This document shows, in pieces, positions 1-13,000 of a stretch of 64,000 nucleotides of DNA. Where the stretch lies: positions 186,001 to 250,000 of the forward strand of contig JAEPRB010000022.1 of assembly GCA_016758965.1 (NCBI GenBank), written 5' to 3'. Source of the DNA: Circinella minor. Taxonomy: Eukaryota; Mucoromycota; Mucoromycetes; Mucorales; Lichtheimiaceae. Within the stretch, counting starts at the first letter, position 1. Every line of letters begins with the position of its first letter. Position numbers and translations under genes: made by a program. The notes below the pieces were generated by a model. It saw nothing but the letters and a program-made list of their open reading frames with translations. It was not told where the DNA came from and searched no databases.

Positions 1-2
1 TA

Positions 3-239
3 GACTTACTTCTTTCCAATGAAACTGAGTTTCTTCTGTTTTTTGTTCGGTACCTCAAGTACGTGGAGCGATACCCACAAGATTTTACACGAGAATGTAA
101 TTTACTTGGAGATGATCAAGAGGAAGTGGTGGATATGTTAAGAAGTGTAATGTTAGTTTTACAATCAGGGGGATTTCCTTATAATCCGACTTATTTAATT
201 AACAGGCTTGCCAAAATAATAAACATTCTAGAAAAATAG
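3..239 (+). CDS. C-terminal fragment of a Lines-like protein (5' end outside window)
   Basis: Frame 3 is open from the window edge to a TAG at 237-239 and gives 78 residues. It is rich in Leu, Phe and Tyr, with the segment ETEFLLFFVRYLKYVERYP followed by an acidic stretch and a short helical tail ending in NILEK. The run FVRYLKY with nearby Asp/Glu resembles the C-terminal domain of Lines (LINS1) proteins, an alpha-helical family of unclear molecular role. That identification rests on memory of the pattern and is weak. Composition and the absence of internal stops in an AT-rich setting support real coding sequence. The rest of the gene lies upstream of the window. Confidence 0.5.
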   Translation, partial: DLLLSNETEFLLFFVRYLKYVERYPQDFTRECNLLGDDQEEVVDMLRSVMLVLQSGGFPYNPTYLINRLAKIINILEK

Positions 240-1829
240 TATGGTTTGAGCTAAAAAAAAATATCTATGAGTATTTTCTTTATATTGTACATATGTAAAT
301 GTATTATAGAAGTAATTATGTGGTATTATGGATAAGGATTTTAAACGGAAATACTTAAAAGGAATTATATATGTGTGAATCCAAGTAAAAATATCTTGTG
401 TCTGCGAGTAGAAAGAGGGAAATGAAACAAATGCTAATAGATATTCTAATCAAGTAATATTGAACGATTTGATTCTTCAAAAGAAAAATGATGAATATAA
501 ATCTCAAAGATAAGAAGTTGGATAGTCATCTAATACTACTACCTGAATTAACTCTGATACAGTATATGATCAATATTAACTAGATATGTTTATCCAAGAG
601 GATCATGTCAAGCGACGATAGCCTTTAGTATCCATTTAATCTTGGATAATTTTAAACGATAAGAATGTTTATTTCCGTCGATTTCATGGATCTTCATATT
701 CATGACACTCAAACTCAATATTATCATATTGATTGTCTTCGTAATTTTTATGGAATTCATAATACTTTTTCTGGTTTTCTGATGAATCCCCTCACCTTTT
801 TGTTAAATCCTATCCGTCACGTCGTTTAGTGTATTTGATATCAGTCGAGTTAATGCTGTGTTACTCGACCGTCTGCCATCATCTTTATGGCCCTGTCCTT
901 ATACCTTGATCTAATGCTCTTCTGTTTCCAAATCAAAAATCCCTTGACTAAATATTAAATCATTAGGTGTTATTTCTGGGATCATGGAATACGTACTACG
1001 AACTATGTGCTATTGTATTTTATTGGTGGCACGACGGATGTTTCATCTAATAGTTTATTACGGTCGTATACAACGAATATATTTCTGGCGTAGTGATGAT
1101 GACGGTTTACTCAAGTTTATATGATTCAAACGAGTATCATACTAGTAAGTTAGATTATCCCCATAAAATGAAAATAATGAATTGATACCGGTTTGTGATA
1201 GTTATACTGGATTGTATTCTTGATTGTCGTCAATATTAATACTATCGGTGGTATAACTTATAAGCAGTAAAAAAAAAACTGTTATAGAAAACATTGTTGT
1301 CGCCATTTTTATCGTTTCGGTTCATCAAAACGTCTGCATTCGTTCTTGTTTCCAAAGGCGATAATATAGAAAATTATCCAATTTATATTGATTTGAAGGA
1401 CAAAAAAGATTATCCCTCTAGTATAAATAAATATTTTTACAGAACAGAAAAACTAAGCTCAAGCCTTTTGCACAGCCATATTTTAATAAGGTCGATTATT
1501 AAAGAATTCAAAAAAAAAAAAAAGTATTTTGATTTCGACGGTCATTGTCTTTCAATAAACAAAACACCCGTTCTGTTGTTAGGTTTCTACTTTACTAAAT
1601 TCATTTTTAAACCCCCACAATATATCACGATTTTTTTTATTTACTTGCTCATATATTACTGGAAAATAGAATGTGAGTTAACTTGTTAGATACAGTAAAT
1701 GAAATTAAGGGAAGAGAGGTTTAACAAGGAAAAGTAACATAGGAATTCATATGACGATGATGATATCAATATCATCTTCTGTAGCTTTTTTATAATATAT
1801 TTTGAACAATAAACGGCACAAACACAAAT
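240..1829. other. AT-rich intergenic stretch, no gene seen
   Basis: About 1.6 kb lies between the converging ends of the Lines-like gene and the 71-aa microprotein gene. It is AT-rich with A/T homopolymers near 1270 and 1510. The longest frame (1294-1689, +) starts at a non-ATG codon, has Lys/Phe/Ile-rich composition and no recognisable domain, so I do not call it a gene. Confidence 0.6.
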
Positions 1830-2141
1830 TTATTGACTTGTGTTTTTATCTGTGTGGTCGACAACAATTATTGGTGATAATGCTTCTGCTTTTAACTTTT
1901 CGTCTTCGGTAGCAGGGAATTGATTTTCAATATAATCAGAACCCAAGATCCCAACAGTTGAAAAGATCATTCCACCTTTTAAAAAAGAATCAAACATTTT
2001 TAAATTAGTTTACACATTGCGTTTAAATAAATAAAAAAAACCAATCGTTCTTATGTATAAAAATATATTACCAACACCAATCAAGATGCGTGTACGTGGA
2101 CTAAGAGCCTTGTAAGATCCCCATAACGATTTTCGTTGCAT
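1830..2141 (-). CDS. 71-aa single-pass microprotein, probably mitochondrial
   Basis: Two exons (2072-2141 and 1830-1975) join across a 96-bp GT-AG intron and give 71 residues, starting MQRKSLWGSYKALSPRTR. The N-terminus is basic and lacks acidic residues, as in mitochondrial targeting or inner-membrane anchor sequences. One hydrophobic segment follows (about residues 19-34, ILIGVGGMIFSTVGIL), then an acidic, soluble tail. The SPRTR-LIG pattern before a single helix recalls small conserved fungal mitochondrial membrane proteins, but I cannot name the family. It is too short for ordinary ORF finders because the intron splits it. It converges with the Lines-like gene and is divergent from the JTB gene, whose start lies 485 bp away. 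Coding status is supported by clean splice sites and frame continuity; function is unknown. Confidence 0.65.
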
Positions 2142-2626
2142 TGTATTAAGAAAAAGTATAAAAGAAGCGGAGGTAAAGCTGTCAAAGTAATAGGTTCTTT
2201 ATTTATACTTTGCTTGTGTCCGTCAAACCTATAGCATTTAGGTTTAGCTCTCAGGGCACACAAAAAAATATTTAATTATAGTATTGACCATGACAAGTCA
2301 AAATATCTTTTTTTTTTTTTTGGGCTCATAAAAGTTCTAGTAGTTCTTTATTAATTTTTATTGATCTGTGAAATAGTGTTAACGTCATTAATTGATAGAA
2401 AAGGTATGTCGTTAAGTGAAAGGTTGATGAAGACATGATAATATATATATTTCTAGATAAAAGCAAAGTTGTTTGTTGTATCCATTTAAGTTGGATAAAA
2501 TATCTCATGGCAACAAAAAAGCTAATACCACTTGAACTTGAATTTTTTCTTTTTCTTTTTTTTTTTTTTGGTCTTTTGTAAAACTGTAGTACAACAAAAA
2601 CAGCTCCCTTCACACAAGCAAAAATA
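2142..2626. other. Divergent promoter region between microprotein and JTB gene
   Basis: 485 bp separate the two divergent start codons. It holds poly-T and poly-A tracts (about 2309-2322 and 2545-2570) and no credible coding frame. It should contain the promoters of both genes. Confidence 0.5.
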
Positions 2627-3495
2627 ATGTACTTACATTTACATTATTGCATTGTTATTGTAATAAGGTATGATAATAATTGATATTTGATGTTTTCTTC
2701 TTTTTTTTCTAAATAAATATTAAAATAGTTTTATATCTTGCACTTTCATTTCTTGATAGTCTCGTTACATTGTTGACGCAACCATGTATTGGTAACACAT
2801 ATTTAATACAGAAAAGAGCACCACCATTTGTACCTGGAAACGATGACTCAATATCAAATCATCTTGGGAACTATACGCATTCACATGAAGACGTTGCGGA
2901 ACCAACATATTCTTGTACACCTATTAGTGAATGTGACATTTGCACACCTTTTGAACAGGCAAGTGAATAAATACTTCTTGCCCAACCAAAAGATATAGAA
3001 TAATCTATATATATTACTAAATTGATATATATTGTTAATTTAAAATATATAGAAATCTGCACCATATTGTCAAGAATATGGAAATAAGGAACGCGTTCGA
3101 TGTGAATGGGATGATCCAGATTTAGCTGAAAACGTACGAAACCAAACAACCGTTTATGACTATGATGCAATTTCATTACCAACATATCGTGGTTGTTCAC
3201 ATGTGAAACGAATTGAACGCTGGAAATTTATTAAGTTTGAGGTATATATAAATAAACCAATGCGAGAAAAGGTTAAAAAAGAGGAGGGGGATGATAGTGC
3301 TTAGGATGGGACGTGAAGGAGATCGGATGGATGTAAAAAGAATAATGCGTTAATATATATGTATATGGATTGGTTTATTAGACAATCAATATATTAGTAG
3401 CCGTGTTATCGGTATCACTAGTTCTGTGGAGACAACGAAAATTGGCAAGAGAACAATACCAACGTTTGGCACAGAGAATAGGCGTTCCCGTGTAA
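2627..3495 (+). CDS. JTB family single-pass membrane protein
   Basis: Four exons (2627-2667, 2760-2958, 3053-3241, 3382-3495) give 180 residues. JTB (jumping translocation breakpoint) proteins are small type I membrane proteins with a cysteine-rich ectodomain, linked in animals to mitochondria and cytokinesis. Here a signal peptide (about residues 1-23, MYLHLHYCIVIVISLVTLL) precedes an ectodomain with Cys pairs (SECDICTPFEQ, then APYCQEYGNKERVRCEW, then YRGCSHVKRIE). Next come FIKFE, a transmembrane helix (NILVAVLSVSLVLW) and a short basic tail. The order Cys region, KFxxFE, TM, RQRK matches the family. The start comes from a 41-nt first exon that supplies the signal peptide; the later exon has no ATG of its own. 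Intron 2 (2959-3052) has a GC donor (CAG|GCAAGT); only this junction keeps the family frame. Confidence 0.88.
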
Positions 3496-3807
3496 ACAAA
3501 TTAAAATAAATCGTTTAATTAAATTATTTAATACGTAAAGAGTGTGTATATATAATATGTATGTATATGAAAAGGTCCACAAATAATATAAGAACAAGGT
3601 AATAAGAAAATTACTAAAGTGGCGAAAGTAGAGGTGTATAAGTATATAACTGGTATTATAAATAAAGTAGTACTCTGTAATATTAGTAAAGTAGTATTAG
3701 CTTGGGTAAAGTCTATATGTACAAAGGAGTGAATTAGTTATTATACAGGAATTTTGCAAACAAGATTTAAGAGTGAAAAGCTTGAGTAAAAAAAAGAATG
3801 TGTTGCT

Positions 3808-5607
3808 TCATTTCGCTGAAACATAATTAGATATGGTATCGAGAATTTGTTGTTGCCAGACAGACTTGAATAAAAACCATCCGTGATCGAGACCAGCCAT
3901 TACTTCTGAACTGATACCATTATTCGAAAGATATTCATGTACACGCGAAGAATTAACAATATTGTCGTGTTCAGAAAGATATATTTTAGTAGCACGTGGC
4001 ATACGAATAGTACGATTTTGATGTTGACTTTTCCTCCTTCTTGTGGACGATCGTGTTTGTCTTGGCGGATGTTTTGGTGTTACATATAATGCCAATTGAA
4101 ACCAATGAAAATGTCGAGAAATATAATACGAGATATATAATTCACTGGATGCAAAGAACTTGACGATGGACTAAGAAACGACAAATTGCCAATGAAAAAA
4201 AAGGGAATGAATAAAATTGAAATGAATAAAAGGGAAAAAAGAAAGAGAAACGACTGAATTAAAGTTGAAGTAAAAAATAATATGATTAAAATTGTGTTTA
4301 CTCTTACCTCACTAGCTGTCTTTGGTATACGATAAACAAAATTGACACAAATGTCCCTGTAATGAAGCATGAAACAAATAGGATCAAGCATTACAACACC
4401 AGCCACGGTCCTTGGAATATGCTGGACAGCCCATGATGTCAATGCAGTACCTAAGGAATGAGATACATAGACAGCATCATGGAAACCATGATAATGTAAC
4501 ATGCGTTCCAGATCCTGCACAGTTTCGTGCATAGATGGTACATCTTCTGTGCATCGCATGGATACATAAGGTTGTTCGACGCAAAACAAAGGCGCATCAA
4601 TATCGAGAAGGTGGTACACAAATTTGAGATAAGGGAGTAATCCAGGTCCGATACCATGGATAAAAACAATTGGTTTTTTGTCACTTCGTTTGCCTTCGCG
4701 ATACCAATAGGCAACGCGTTTTGTTGATGTTGTTGACGATGATACAGCTGCTTGTGTTGAGAGAGATGACGAAGCATTTTCTGACGTACTCCACCACAAT
4801 GATAATGCAGAAGGTATATCAGGACCAAATTTTTTAAAGCCCCAAAAGTAAAGTAAAAACGTGTTGAGATATGTCATACTAATAATAGACAAATAAAAAA
4901 CAAGTGGTCGATGATATGCTTGTACCGGATCCAATGTGAGACGAAATGCGATAATGTCTTCGTCGTAGCCAGGGGCAAAATGAACACCAAACTTGTCAGA
5001 AAAATGGTCAATCATCCATTGCATTTCATTTGTTGCTTCTTCATCTTCTAATACGTTTTCAAGGGGTTGTGCAAAGAATGCCCAAGCGATCCTTAAAAGA
5101 AAAATAAAAAAGGGGGTTAGAATGAAAGGTCTCTTAATAAATACGAACACAAAGAAAGCTTTATAGCTTTTCATTCATTTATTCATTGTCTTTTTTTTGA
5201 TGCATGCTTATTTACCATTCTGCCAAATTTTCCCGGCGGATTTCCTCAAACATAGGTTGTTGTTCTGGGTTATGAGAGCGCATAAACCATCCAACGAGCC
5301 ATTCTTCAACTTCGACTATATTGTTGATGCAGTTGAAATAGAGAGTACGACGTTCTTTGGGTCCCGGGTATACTGGTGGTAATGGTGTTTGCATTCGGTT
5401 ACGTGTTATTTGAAAGAAGACATAAAATATCAGCTCACAACCAAGCCAGTAATATAACAAAGTGTCGATGGTAGAAGAAAAACTGAAGAATAGTTCATCG
5501 GTGGCAAGATAATAGACATAATACATGAATGCCAATGGGGCAACGGCCGTCTGCATTATGGCGATCGAATATATCGCATTTCTCGCAATGAACGAGTCTG
5601 GTATCAT
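3808..5607 (-). CDS. Membrane-anchored alpha/beta hydrolase (lipase/esterase-like)
   Basis: Three exons (5216-5607, 4308-5091, 3808-4170) give 512 residues. The N-terminal quarter has two hydrophobic segments (about 10-38 and 50-68), and another lies near 193-214, suggesting membrane attachment. The hydrolase core starts near residue 255: an oxyanion-type loop VFIHGIGPG (273-281), a nucleophile elbow YVSHSLGTA with Ser343, an acid candidate Asp461 in SEHDNIV, and His488 in GLDHGWF. The elbow reads S-x-S-x-G rather than the usual G-x-S-x-G. Residues 427-450 are a basic insertion rich in Arg and Ser. The family occurs in fungi as predicted membrane lipases or esterases of unknown substrate. I infer a serine hydrolase at an internal membrane; the substrate cannot be read from sequence. 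Confidence 0.85.
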
Positions 5608-8600
5608 CTATGGCAAATTTATAAAATATAATTTTTATATTGCTTATGAACGTAAAACAAATATATACAAAAAAAAGGTAAAAGACAAGAAGTAGAGAAA
5701 AAGGAAGAAAGGTTGCTTAATTCATTTTACAAAGAGAAGTTGCAAAAGTTCTTTCTTTCACATGCCGCAACCCCAAACCCTTTCTGATAAAAGGGCGGAG
5801 TGGTGACACTCAGTTGAAGATGGTTGGCTGGAATTCCCCAGAAATCCATTTTGACGTAACGAAGATAGATAGTGTTGTAAAAGAATTTTACAAGGAGCCT
5901 TCCCGAACCAACCGAAATTTTTAGGCCTTAAAAAAATTGCTCGCTTTTTGGGGGAGAATCACATGAAGTCTTTAACTATTTTGAACAATTTTTTAGTGCA
6001 AAATTGCCAATAATAATAACAGGCATAAACATATTTTTGAACAAATAGGTTTTTGTTTATCGCAAATGTAAATAAACACATTGATGTGTGATTGACAGCT
6101 CATCGTCACTGCGTTTACCCCACCCCATTTTTTCTGTATACGTTGTACAAATTCTTTCATATGATCATGAGAAAGCTAAAATGTAAAAAAAAAAAAAAAA
6201 GGCTGGGTTCTTTTGTACATTTGTTCGGGTTACCGGATGAAAACCACCGATTCCGCTTCAAAAGACAAAAATCAGTTAAATAGTAAAGTGACTGGGGTTT
6301 GGGACAGACCCAAAAAATAAAATTTTACTTCTTCAATACCAACGCCATACCGAAATCATGTATGAAATGAAACTCAATGACTATTTAAATATGCAGGACC
6401 TTTTTTTAGATTATTATTAAAAGTGCACTAATCATATTACTTATTCTTTATCTTGTACATCTTTTTTGAGACGTGTATATGACAACACATCCTCCACCAC
6501 AGAAAACAAGAGATAATACTGTTCAATTTCAGCTTTCAGATTTAAGTTAAGGATTACATTAGCTTGATAAATCTTTCATTAATATGACAAAGTATACCTT
6601 ACAAACTCATCTTAATTATGCAAGGCTAGTGGATACTTTTGAAAGATTAGGTTATTGTCGTTTGCTCCTTGTTTCATAATCATATGCAAAAATAATACTG
6701 TGAATGATACTATTTCGCGGAACTAGGTCGCATGGTGTCCTGCTGATGTCTCTTTTTTCAGCTATTGACAGATGATAATATGTAGATGAAGGTACGTTAT
6801 TGGCTACTCCATTTGTGAAGTGCTATGGATCCAATAGCACAGTAGTTATGAATGGGCATAACGTGGAAATGACATGAATCGTCAAAATAATATAATGCTT
6901 CACTGTTCAGCTTTCTATTTATTCTTCATATTTTCTACTCATAAATAATATAATAAAACTTATAAGAGTAATGACGTTAAACAGCTCAATAACGGAGTTA
7001 CTATGGCTACGCGTTCAATATACGAACGTCACTGTTGTCATTCCACATCACCATCAATTTTAAAAGGTTGAGAAATATAAGAATGTTTGATTGGAGATAC
7101 AAGTCATCAATGGTATGATTTTTTTAAAGTAACCATATTAATCCAAAATTTAATAAGTTTGATGCGTACAGTGTTGTAACTATTATCATTATTATTAGTC
7201 AATCTAATCTTATATATTCGACGAAAGTACTTCTCGATGCTGTCACTATTACTTTATTTTACGGCTTAGTTTGAACAATCAGATATTTGGAACATAATAT
7301 GTTCTTACTTTTCTAATCGCTGGGATAGGTAGTAAGAGAAATCTTAAAGTTTGTTGCTTTATTGGATGGTAAAGAGGAATTGAATAAAAATAAGCGGCAA
7401 CTTGCAATATTCCCACTACAAATTAAAAATATTACTGTGTAAGTTGCAGAATATATATAACTACATAAATGCACAAAACCAGGACTCACTGAAAATGTGT
7501 TGAGCCCAATATCACTTTCAAATTTATTCTTGAAATAACTTGCTCAAGTACGTTTGAACAGTAGAGATAAATAACTTTTATAATTTCCAACTTATAATAA
7601 TATGAATCAAAAGTGTTGAAAATTCGATCAATCATAATACATATACCGTTTCTTTGATACCAATTCAAAAGGATCTCAAGTTCAAATATAGTTATGTAGC
7701 ATTTTTGCATATTCAAAATAACTATATGTGACAGCGAAGTTTCCCATAGCAAATCTGCTATAATTAACTCTTTAGGTCAGAACATCTTTATTCAATGTTG
7801 GGAGAAATGAATATAGCAACATCAGAGGTACATAAAAAAATCGATCTAATTATTCTCAAGTTGGAAAAAAGCTGATAAGAAAAGAAGTATACTTTAAGTT
7901 TTTTCTTGGAAGCATCTTTTTCTTTTTCTGTGAATTTAGCCATTGGTTTCTATAGTCCGATTTACTAATATTATATACAACTGGGTACACATGACTATAT
8001 AATAATCTATATAAGTTGATCAAATACATGTTGTTACTAAATAATGGAATTAGGTAGCATACTAATGGTGTGTATACACGATGTCGATCCGATGCTCTAT
8101 TTACGTATATTATCTGTATACCCAAAATGGTTAAGTACAAATGTTTCAAGCTGTCGAATTAATCAACGTGGTAGTACAAGCAATTATGATAGAAACAAAG
8201 GCGCCACTAATGAACTAGGACCCCCAATGTATCACTGAATGGCGGCATAAGTTTTGATTAATCTTTATAAGAGACAGTGATAAACAAAAATCGGCGGAGA
8301 AGTATGGAAATCTGAAATGCACGTTTGTTGTTATCGGTGTTTCGCTTTTTCAAACACATGTCTTATATATCCAATTATTCGGTTTTTGATAGTGAAGGAC
8401 GTAATAAATTTATTTTAAAAGGGAATGAAGTCTGGAGAATAATCAAAAAGATATATTTACCTTGTAGTTTATTCTTAATAAACCAAAGAAGTTGGAAAAG
8501 CGTACTCATATCGTGATCAGAGCGAATAGAATAAAAAGAAATTCACTACCCATTATTAACTATATAACAAAATAGTTCACTAAAATAAAATTCTATGTAC

Positions 8601-10085
8601 AATCACTAGCGGATGGCTAATTTGAGAAAGCTTTGCTGTTATTATACTCAATATAAACATACGTTATATTATGCTATTTATCGTATCTCAACGGTAATAA
8701 CCACTTATTCTTTCTTTTGAAAATAGTATAAAATGCTCTATTTTTAGTGCAGTAGTGCAGTTAGTGTTGATGATAATTGGTAAATAAAACATCGGTTCCT
8801 TGAAAAAAACAAAACGTAATTGTGCGAGGCGGACAAATAACTATTAACTTTGAACGTATTACAATCACAGCCAAACAGTTACATGCGACAATACCACGTA
8901 GTAGGTTTTTTGCATTTCTACGTCTTTGTAAATTAAAACAAATATGAATTGGGCTTAAAAGAAGTCAACCCAGATAATTTTTTTCCGGTTGGCATATTCA
9001 GTTGCTCATACAGTTTAGTTTCCTTCCGCGCCAATGCAGCTGTAGCGGTGCTATTTTTTCAATGTCGAAAAACACGCGGAAATCATAATAAAGAAACAAA
9101 TCTTGAATAAGGAGGTCTTCTTCTTTATGGACAAGAAGAGCGACAACAGTAAAATGAGATATATATAGCTAATGATAAGCTTATTTAAGTTGCCAATGTT
9201 CATTTTTGTACAAGAAGAGGCTGATCCATCACACAGGCGCAATTATCTTAAATTCATTAACGTTGATCAATTCCTTTTCAGGTTGAAAAATGAGAACAAT
9301 GGTCAGTAAGTATCAGTTTTGTACTACAAAAGACATTGGAAACTATGCCTTCACAGGCAGCTTCCGCGCGACCTCTCACTACTCCGCATTAAGCAAACAA
9401 TAACGTAGATCAATTGCGTATAAATGGATTAATATATTCACTGTACCTACAAATATCTTACGTAGTTGATAAATCATTAAAATAGGAAATGATCATCTTC
9501 TCTATTTTTTAACGGCAAAAGGTATACTGGTATACAAAAAGGGACTTTTTTGTGTAGTACAAATTTTTTTCAGTACCAGAGGATGAGGTGCATTAGAAAG
9601 TTAACCAATGAGCGCAATAAAGTTTATGGAAAGCCAACCAAATTTTTTTTTTTATTTTTCTCAAAGGTGTCTAAACAAAGTCCCGAAACATCAGTCGGAT
9701 ATAGAAGTCGTTTTACATTCTGAAAAGATATGAAACAAGCTCATGGTTGATAAAAGGCATATTTAATATTTTCAAACTAATTGCATATGTAAATTATTAT
9801 TATATTTTTGAAAAGACAATGGGACCCACCTTCTCGGAGAAGTTTATTATTTGGTAATATAGCAGCGAGGAAAAAGCGGTAGTTCAAGAATTTAAGCTGG
9901 ATAAGCTCCGCGCACGTCCCTTTGAAGGACATATCTAGACACCGCGATTGGCTAGTCAGCAACAATAATAGTGCAACAAACAAGAGGAATCATTCGATTT
10001 TTTTCTTTCTTCTTTCGGATTTCCCCACTTTTCATTATTATTCCTATTTCTCAAAGAAAGAGGGAACATCTTTACATAGTATCTA
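5608..10085. other. Gene-poor AT-rich region, 4.5 kb
   Basis: This lies between the divergent starts of the hydrolase (-) and the MHYT gene (+). All frames are broken at short intervals. Frames such as 7486-7752 (-), 7856-8149 (-) and 8044-8238 (+) have no recognisable domain or splice partners. I saw no terminal repeats, reverse transcriptase or transposase motifs, and no tRNA-like box pair. Decayed elements or an unrecognised ncRNA cannot be excluded. Confidence 0.5.
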
Positions 10086-13000
10086 ATGGATGTTCCTGAA
10101 ACAGACCTTGTGGCAACACAGGAGTTTAATGGTGGCATCATCTTCGTTAGTTATATCATCTCCGTTGTAGGCGCACAAACTACTCTCGAATTACTCGCAA
10201 GGAGAACACATATTCGTGGCATTCATAACTGGTACTTTCATTTTTTCATACAACATTGATGCCATTATACCTCTTTTAATAAAATGAAAAAAAAATTTTG
10301 ATCTGGTCGCTGGTACACTGACATCGGAAAAAAATGTGAAATAAACTTTATTAGGTTTCTGCTAGGTGCAGCAGCTTTGTCTATGGGCGGTGTAGCTATA
10401 TGGTCGATGCATTTTATTGGAAACAATAGTTTAACATTACGCTACGATGGCACCAAATATCATTTAAATTATTCTGCAGGATATACGTTTGCCAGTTTGG
10501 TAGTAGCTATTGCTGTCATGTTTCTTTCGTTCGCGTTTGTTGGCGTCACTGAAGAAGCCAAGGTCATACGAATTATTCCAAGTGGTACTATTGCTGGTGT
10601 ATGTCTGTTTTTTTTTCTCTGCTCCAAGAAAGTTATATGTATTTTATTTTGTTGATACTCATTGTATTATTGTATATTCATATTTGTTATAGGTTGGAAT
10701 TGCGGTCATGCATTATCTTGGTAAGTGTATATAAAATGAATAATCAATAGGAAAAAATGTGTTTCAATTCTAATTATTTCAATTTGAATAGGCCAATTCG
10801 CAATTGACTTTTTTCATCTATCATATAAAATCCCATACATTGCAGGCGCCATAATTATTGCATGTGCTGCAGTAAATGCTGCTTTGTATATATTTTTTAA
10901 GCTTCGAGAAAATTGGACAAATCAGTGGTACAAACGTCTTGGATCAGCTATGATAATGGCTCTTGCTGTTTGTGGTATGGTAAAAGAACTAAAAAAATGT
11001 CATACGATAAACTTTTCAACGAGTTTAACCACATGTGCTTTCTACAGGTATGCATTACACGGCCATGGCAGGCACAGAGTATAGGTTGCCCCCAAACGAG
11101 ATCCCGCCAACACCCGCACTTAGACGTCCGGCTTTGATTGGCATTATATCCGCTATTGTCGTTGTTGCCTGCGTACTTCTTCTTTATATTGCCTTAAAAT
11201 CAAGTGTGGCCCACTTACCCATCGCAACGCAAGCCAAGAAAAGTGAACGTCTATTCCTTGATGTGGTATTCTTTGACAAAAGTGGACGGATTCTGGTCAA
11301 TTTGGATGGTACTGTACCCATGAAAGAAGTTTTGGGTGATATTAACGTCAATGTGAGTTAGTTTTTTTATTTTATTTTTGGGGGTGGAAGAAAAAGAGGG
11401 GTTTTTCATCTTATTGTCGCACATTCACATGCAGTATATGCACGTAATAATTAGCTCCGAGTGATTGGTACCACCCTCATTGTAAAACTGAGTATTAAAT
11501 ATTAACTATCCCTTTTGTGGGTCACGTTTTTTTAGAGTTCAAACATGCAATTTACAGCCAGCAACCCACTTTTTCTTCGATTGTTTGATGTCACCACAAG
11601 ATGGGCTAGGCGTGCCTCGTTCAGTGATCGACCATCAGAACAATCATCCACTAGAACTAACGATCCCCACGATATTGTCGAAAGCTTATTTTTGGATGCT
11701 GCACGCGAACTTGTACATGAATTACGCTTACCATCTCTGGGAGAATTAGGCACCATGTTCGACGATGTTATTAAAACGAACACTATTTCAAAACCAAGCA
11801 TCGGGTTTTGGAAGCGTCGAAAACCTAAAAGTTCGTCGAAGTCAGATGGCAGTAGCACTATGCTTCGGGATTCCACCAGACCTATGGATACCCGATACAA
11901 TGACGAAAATAAAAATAATGGAAATAGCAAAAATGGCAAAAACAATCACAACGGAAACAAAAAAGGCAATCGCTTCAGCAGAAGTTTCCATCTCGACAAA
12001 AAACCAATGAAACGACTCCCAAGCAATTATTCACTATCAACATTTGACAATGCGATTATTCTCGAAGAAGGAATTACTCCATCCAGTGATGTACAGAGAA
12101 ATAGCCAAATTTCGTTGCCAAATACTCGCGAACAAAACAATCGAGGTGGATCATCACACACAAGTATTAGCCGACCTCCATCAGCTACAACAGAACGACT
12201 TTCGTCACAAGATGATATTCCATCTGAAGATCGCCATATTTTCCTCGTCAAACGCATTGACAAAAAAGAACTATTACGATTACTCGCAATTGGTTATCGT
12301 TTTGCTGAAGCAACATTTATTTCGCGAACAATGGGTGAACGTCTACAAATACCAGCAGAACACATGGCCAGTCACTTTAATGATATGCGATACATGGCAC
12401 TGTCTGTATCAATGTTGATGCAACAGCAACAGGGAAAGCAACAAAGGTGTCACCCAATTAAAAATGATACTATCAACTTATCCGGTTTTGGAATTTCGTC
12501 ACCTCGTTCTCCGTCAATTTCAGAAAGTACCTCAGGAAATTCGGTCGCTTCAGAAAATGACACAATCCCCGAGAGTGCCACACGTAGTACTGTTTTCTTA
12601 GGACTTTCTGTACTCGTTCAAGAAGACAAAGAAAATAATCCTCACAATATTCATATTATTGTCGACAAAAAACGAAGACATGCATTCCCTATGGTTCAAC
12701 TTATTTACGAAGACGGTGAAGTTCCTCCCAGTCTTGAACCAGAAGAACGAAACTGTGTTCTTAGTTTACATGGTCAATCTCTGCAAAATATGTGTTCACT
12801 GGAGTCACATATTCAATTACCGCGTGAAAGTGGTAGTACTTTGATAGGAGGAAGACAATCAACAGATTGGGCAGCATCTAGTGATGCAGCATCAACACTG
12901 GTAAGCTCAGGTGCTTCACTTCCTGATTTTGGTATATCTCCTATATCCAGCGCCAATATGGTTCCACCTCTCTCCCCTTCAAGCACACACGGTGTGACAT

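Noticed and set aside
1294..1689. 131-codon open frame on the + strand
   Set aside because: It starts at a non-ATG codon, is Lys/Phe/Ile-rich as expected from AT-rich non-coding DNA, and shows no domain or splice partners.
1530..2240. Weakly similar words (GACGG[TA]CA followed by an ATAAA-rich run) near 1538 (+) and 2223 (-)
   Set aside because: Similarity covers about 25 bases with many mismatches in low-complexity DNA; not enough to call an inverted repeat.
2326..2613. 95-codon minus-strand frame with a poly-Lys stretch
   Set aside because: The Lys run is a translated poly-T tract in the promoter region between two divergent genes.
5608..10085. Possible tRNA or 5S genes in the gap
   Set aside because: I found no plausible A-box plus B-box (GGTTCGAnnCC) pair or cloverleaf by eye, and no 5S core sequence.
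11532..11945. 137-codon minus-strand frame
   Set aside because: It is a shadow of the long last exon of the MHYT gene.
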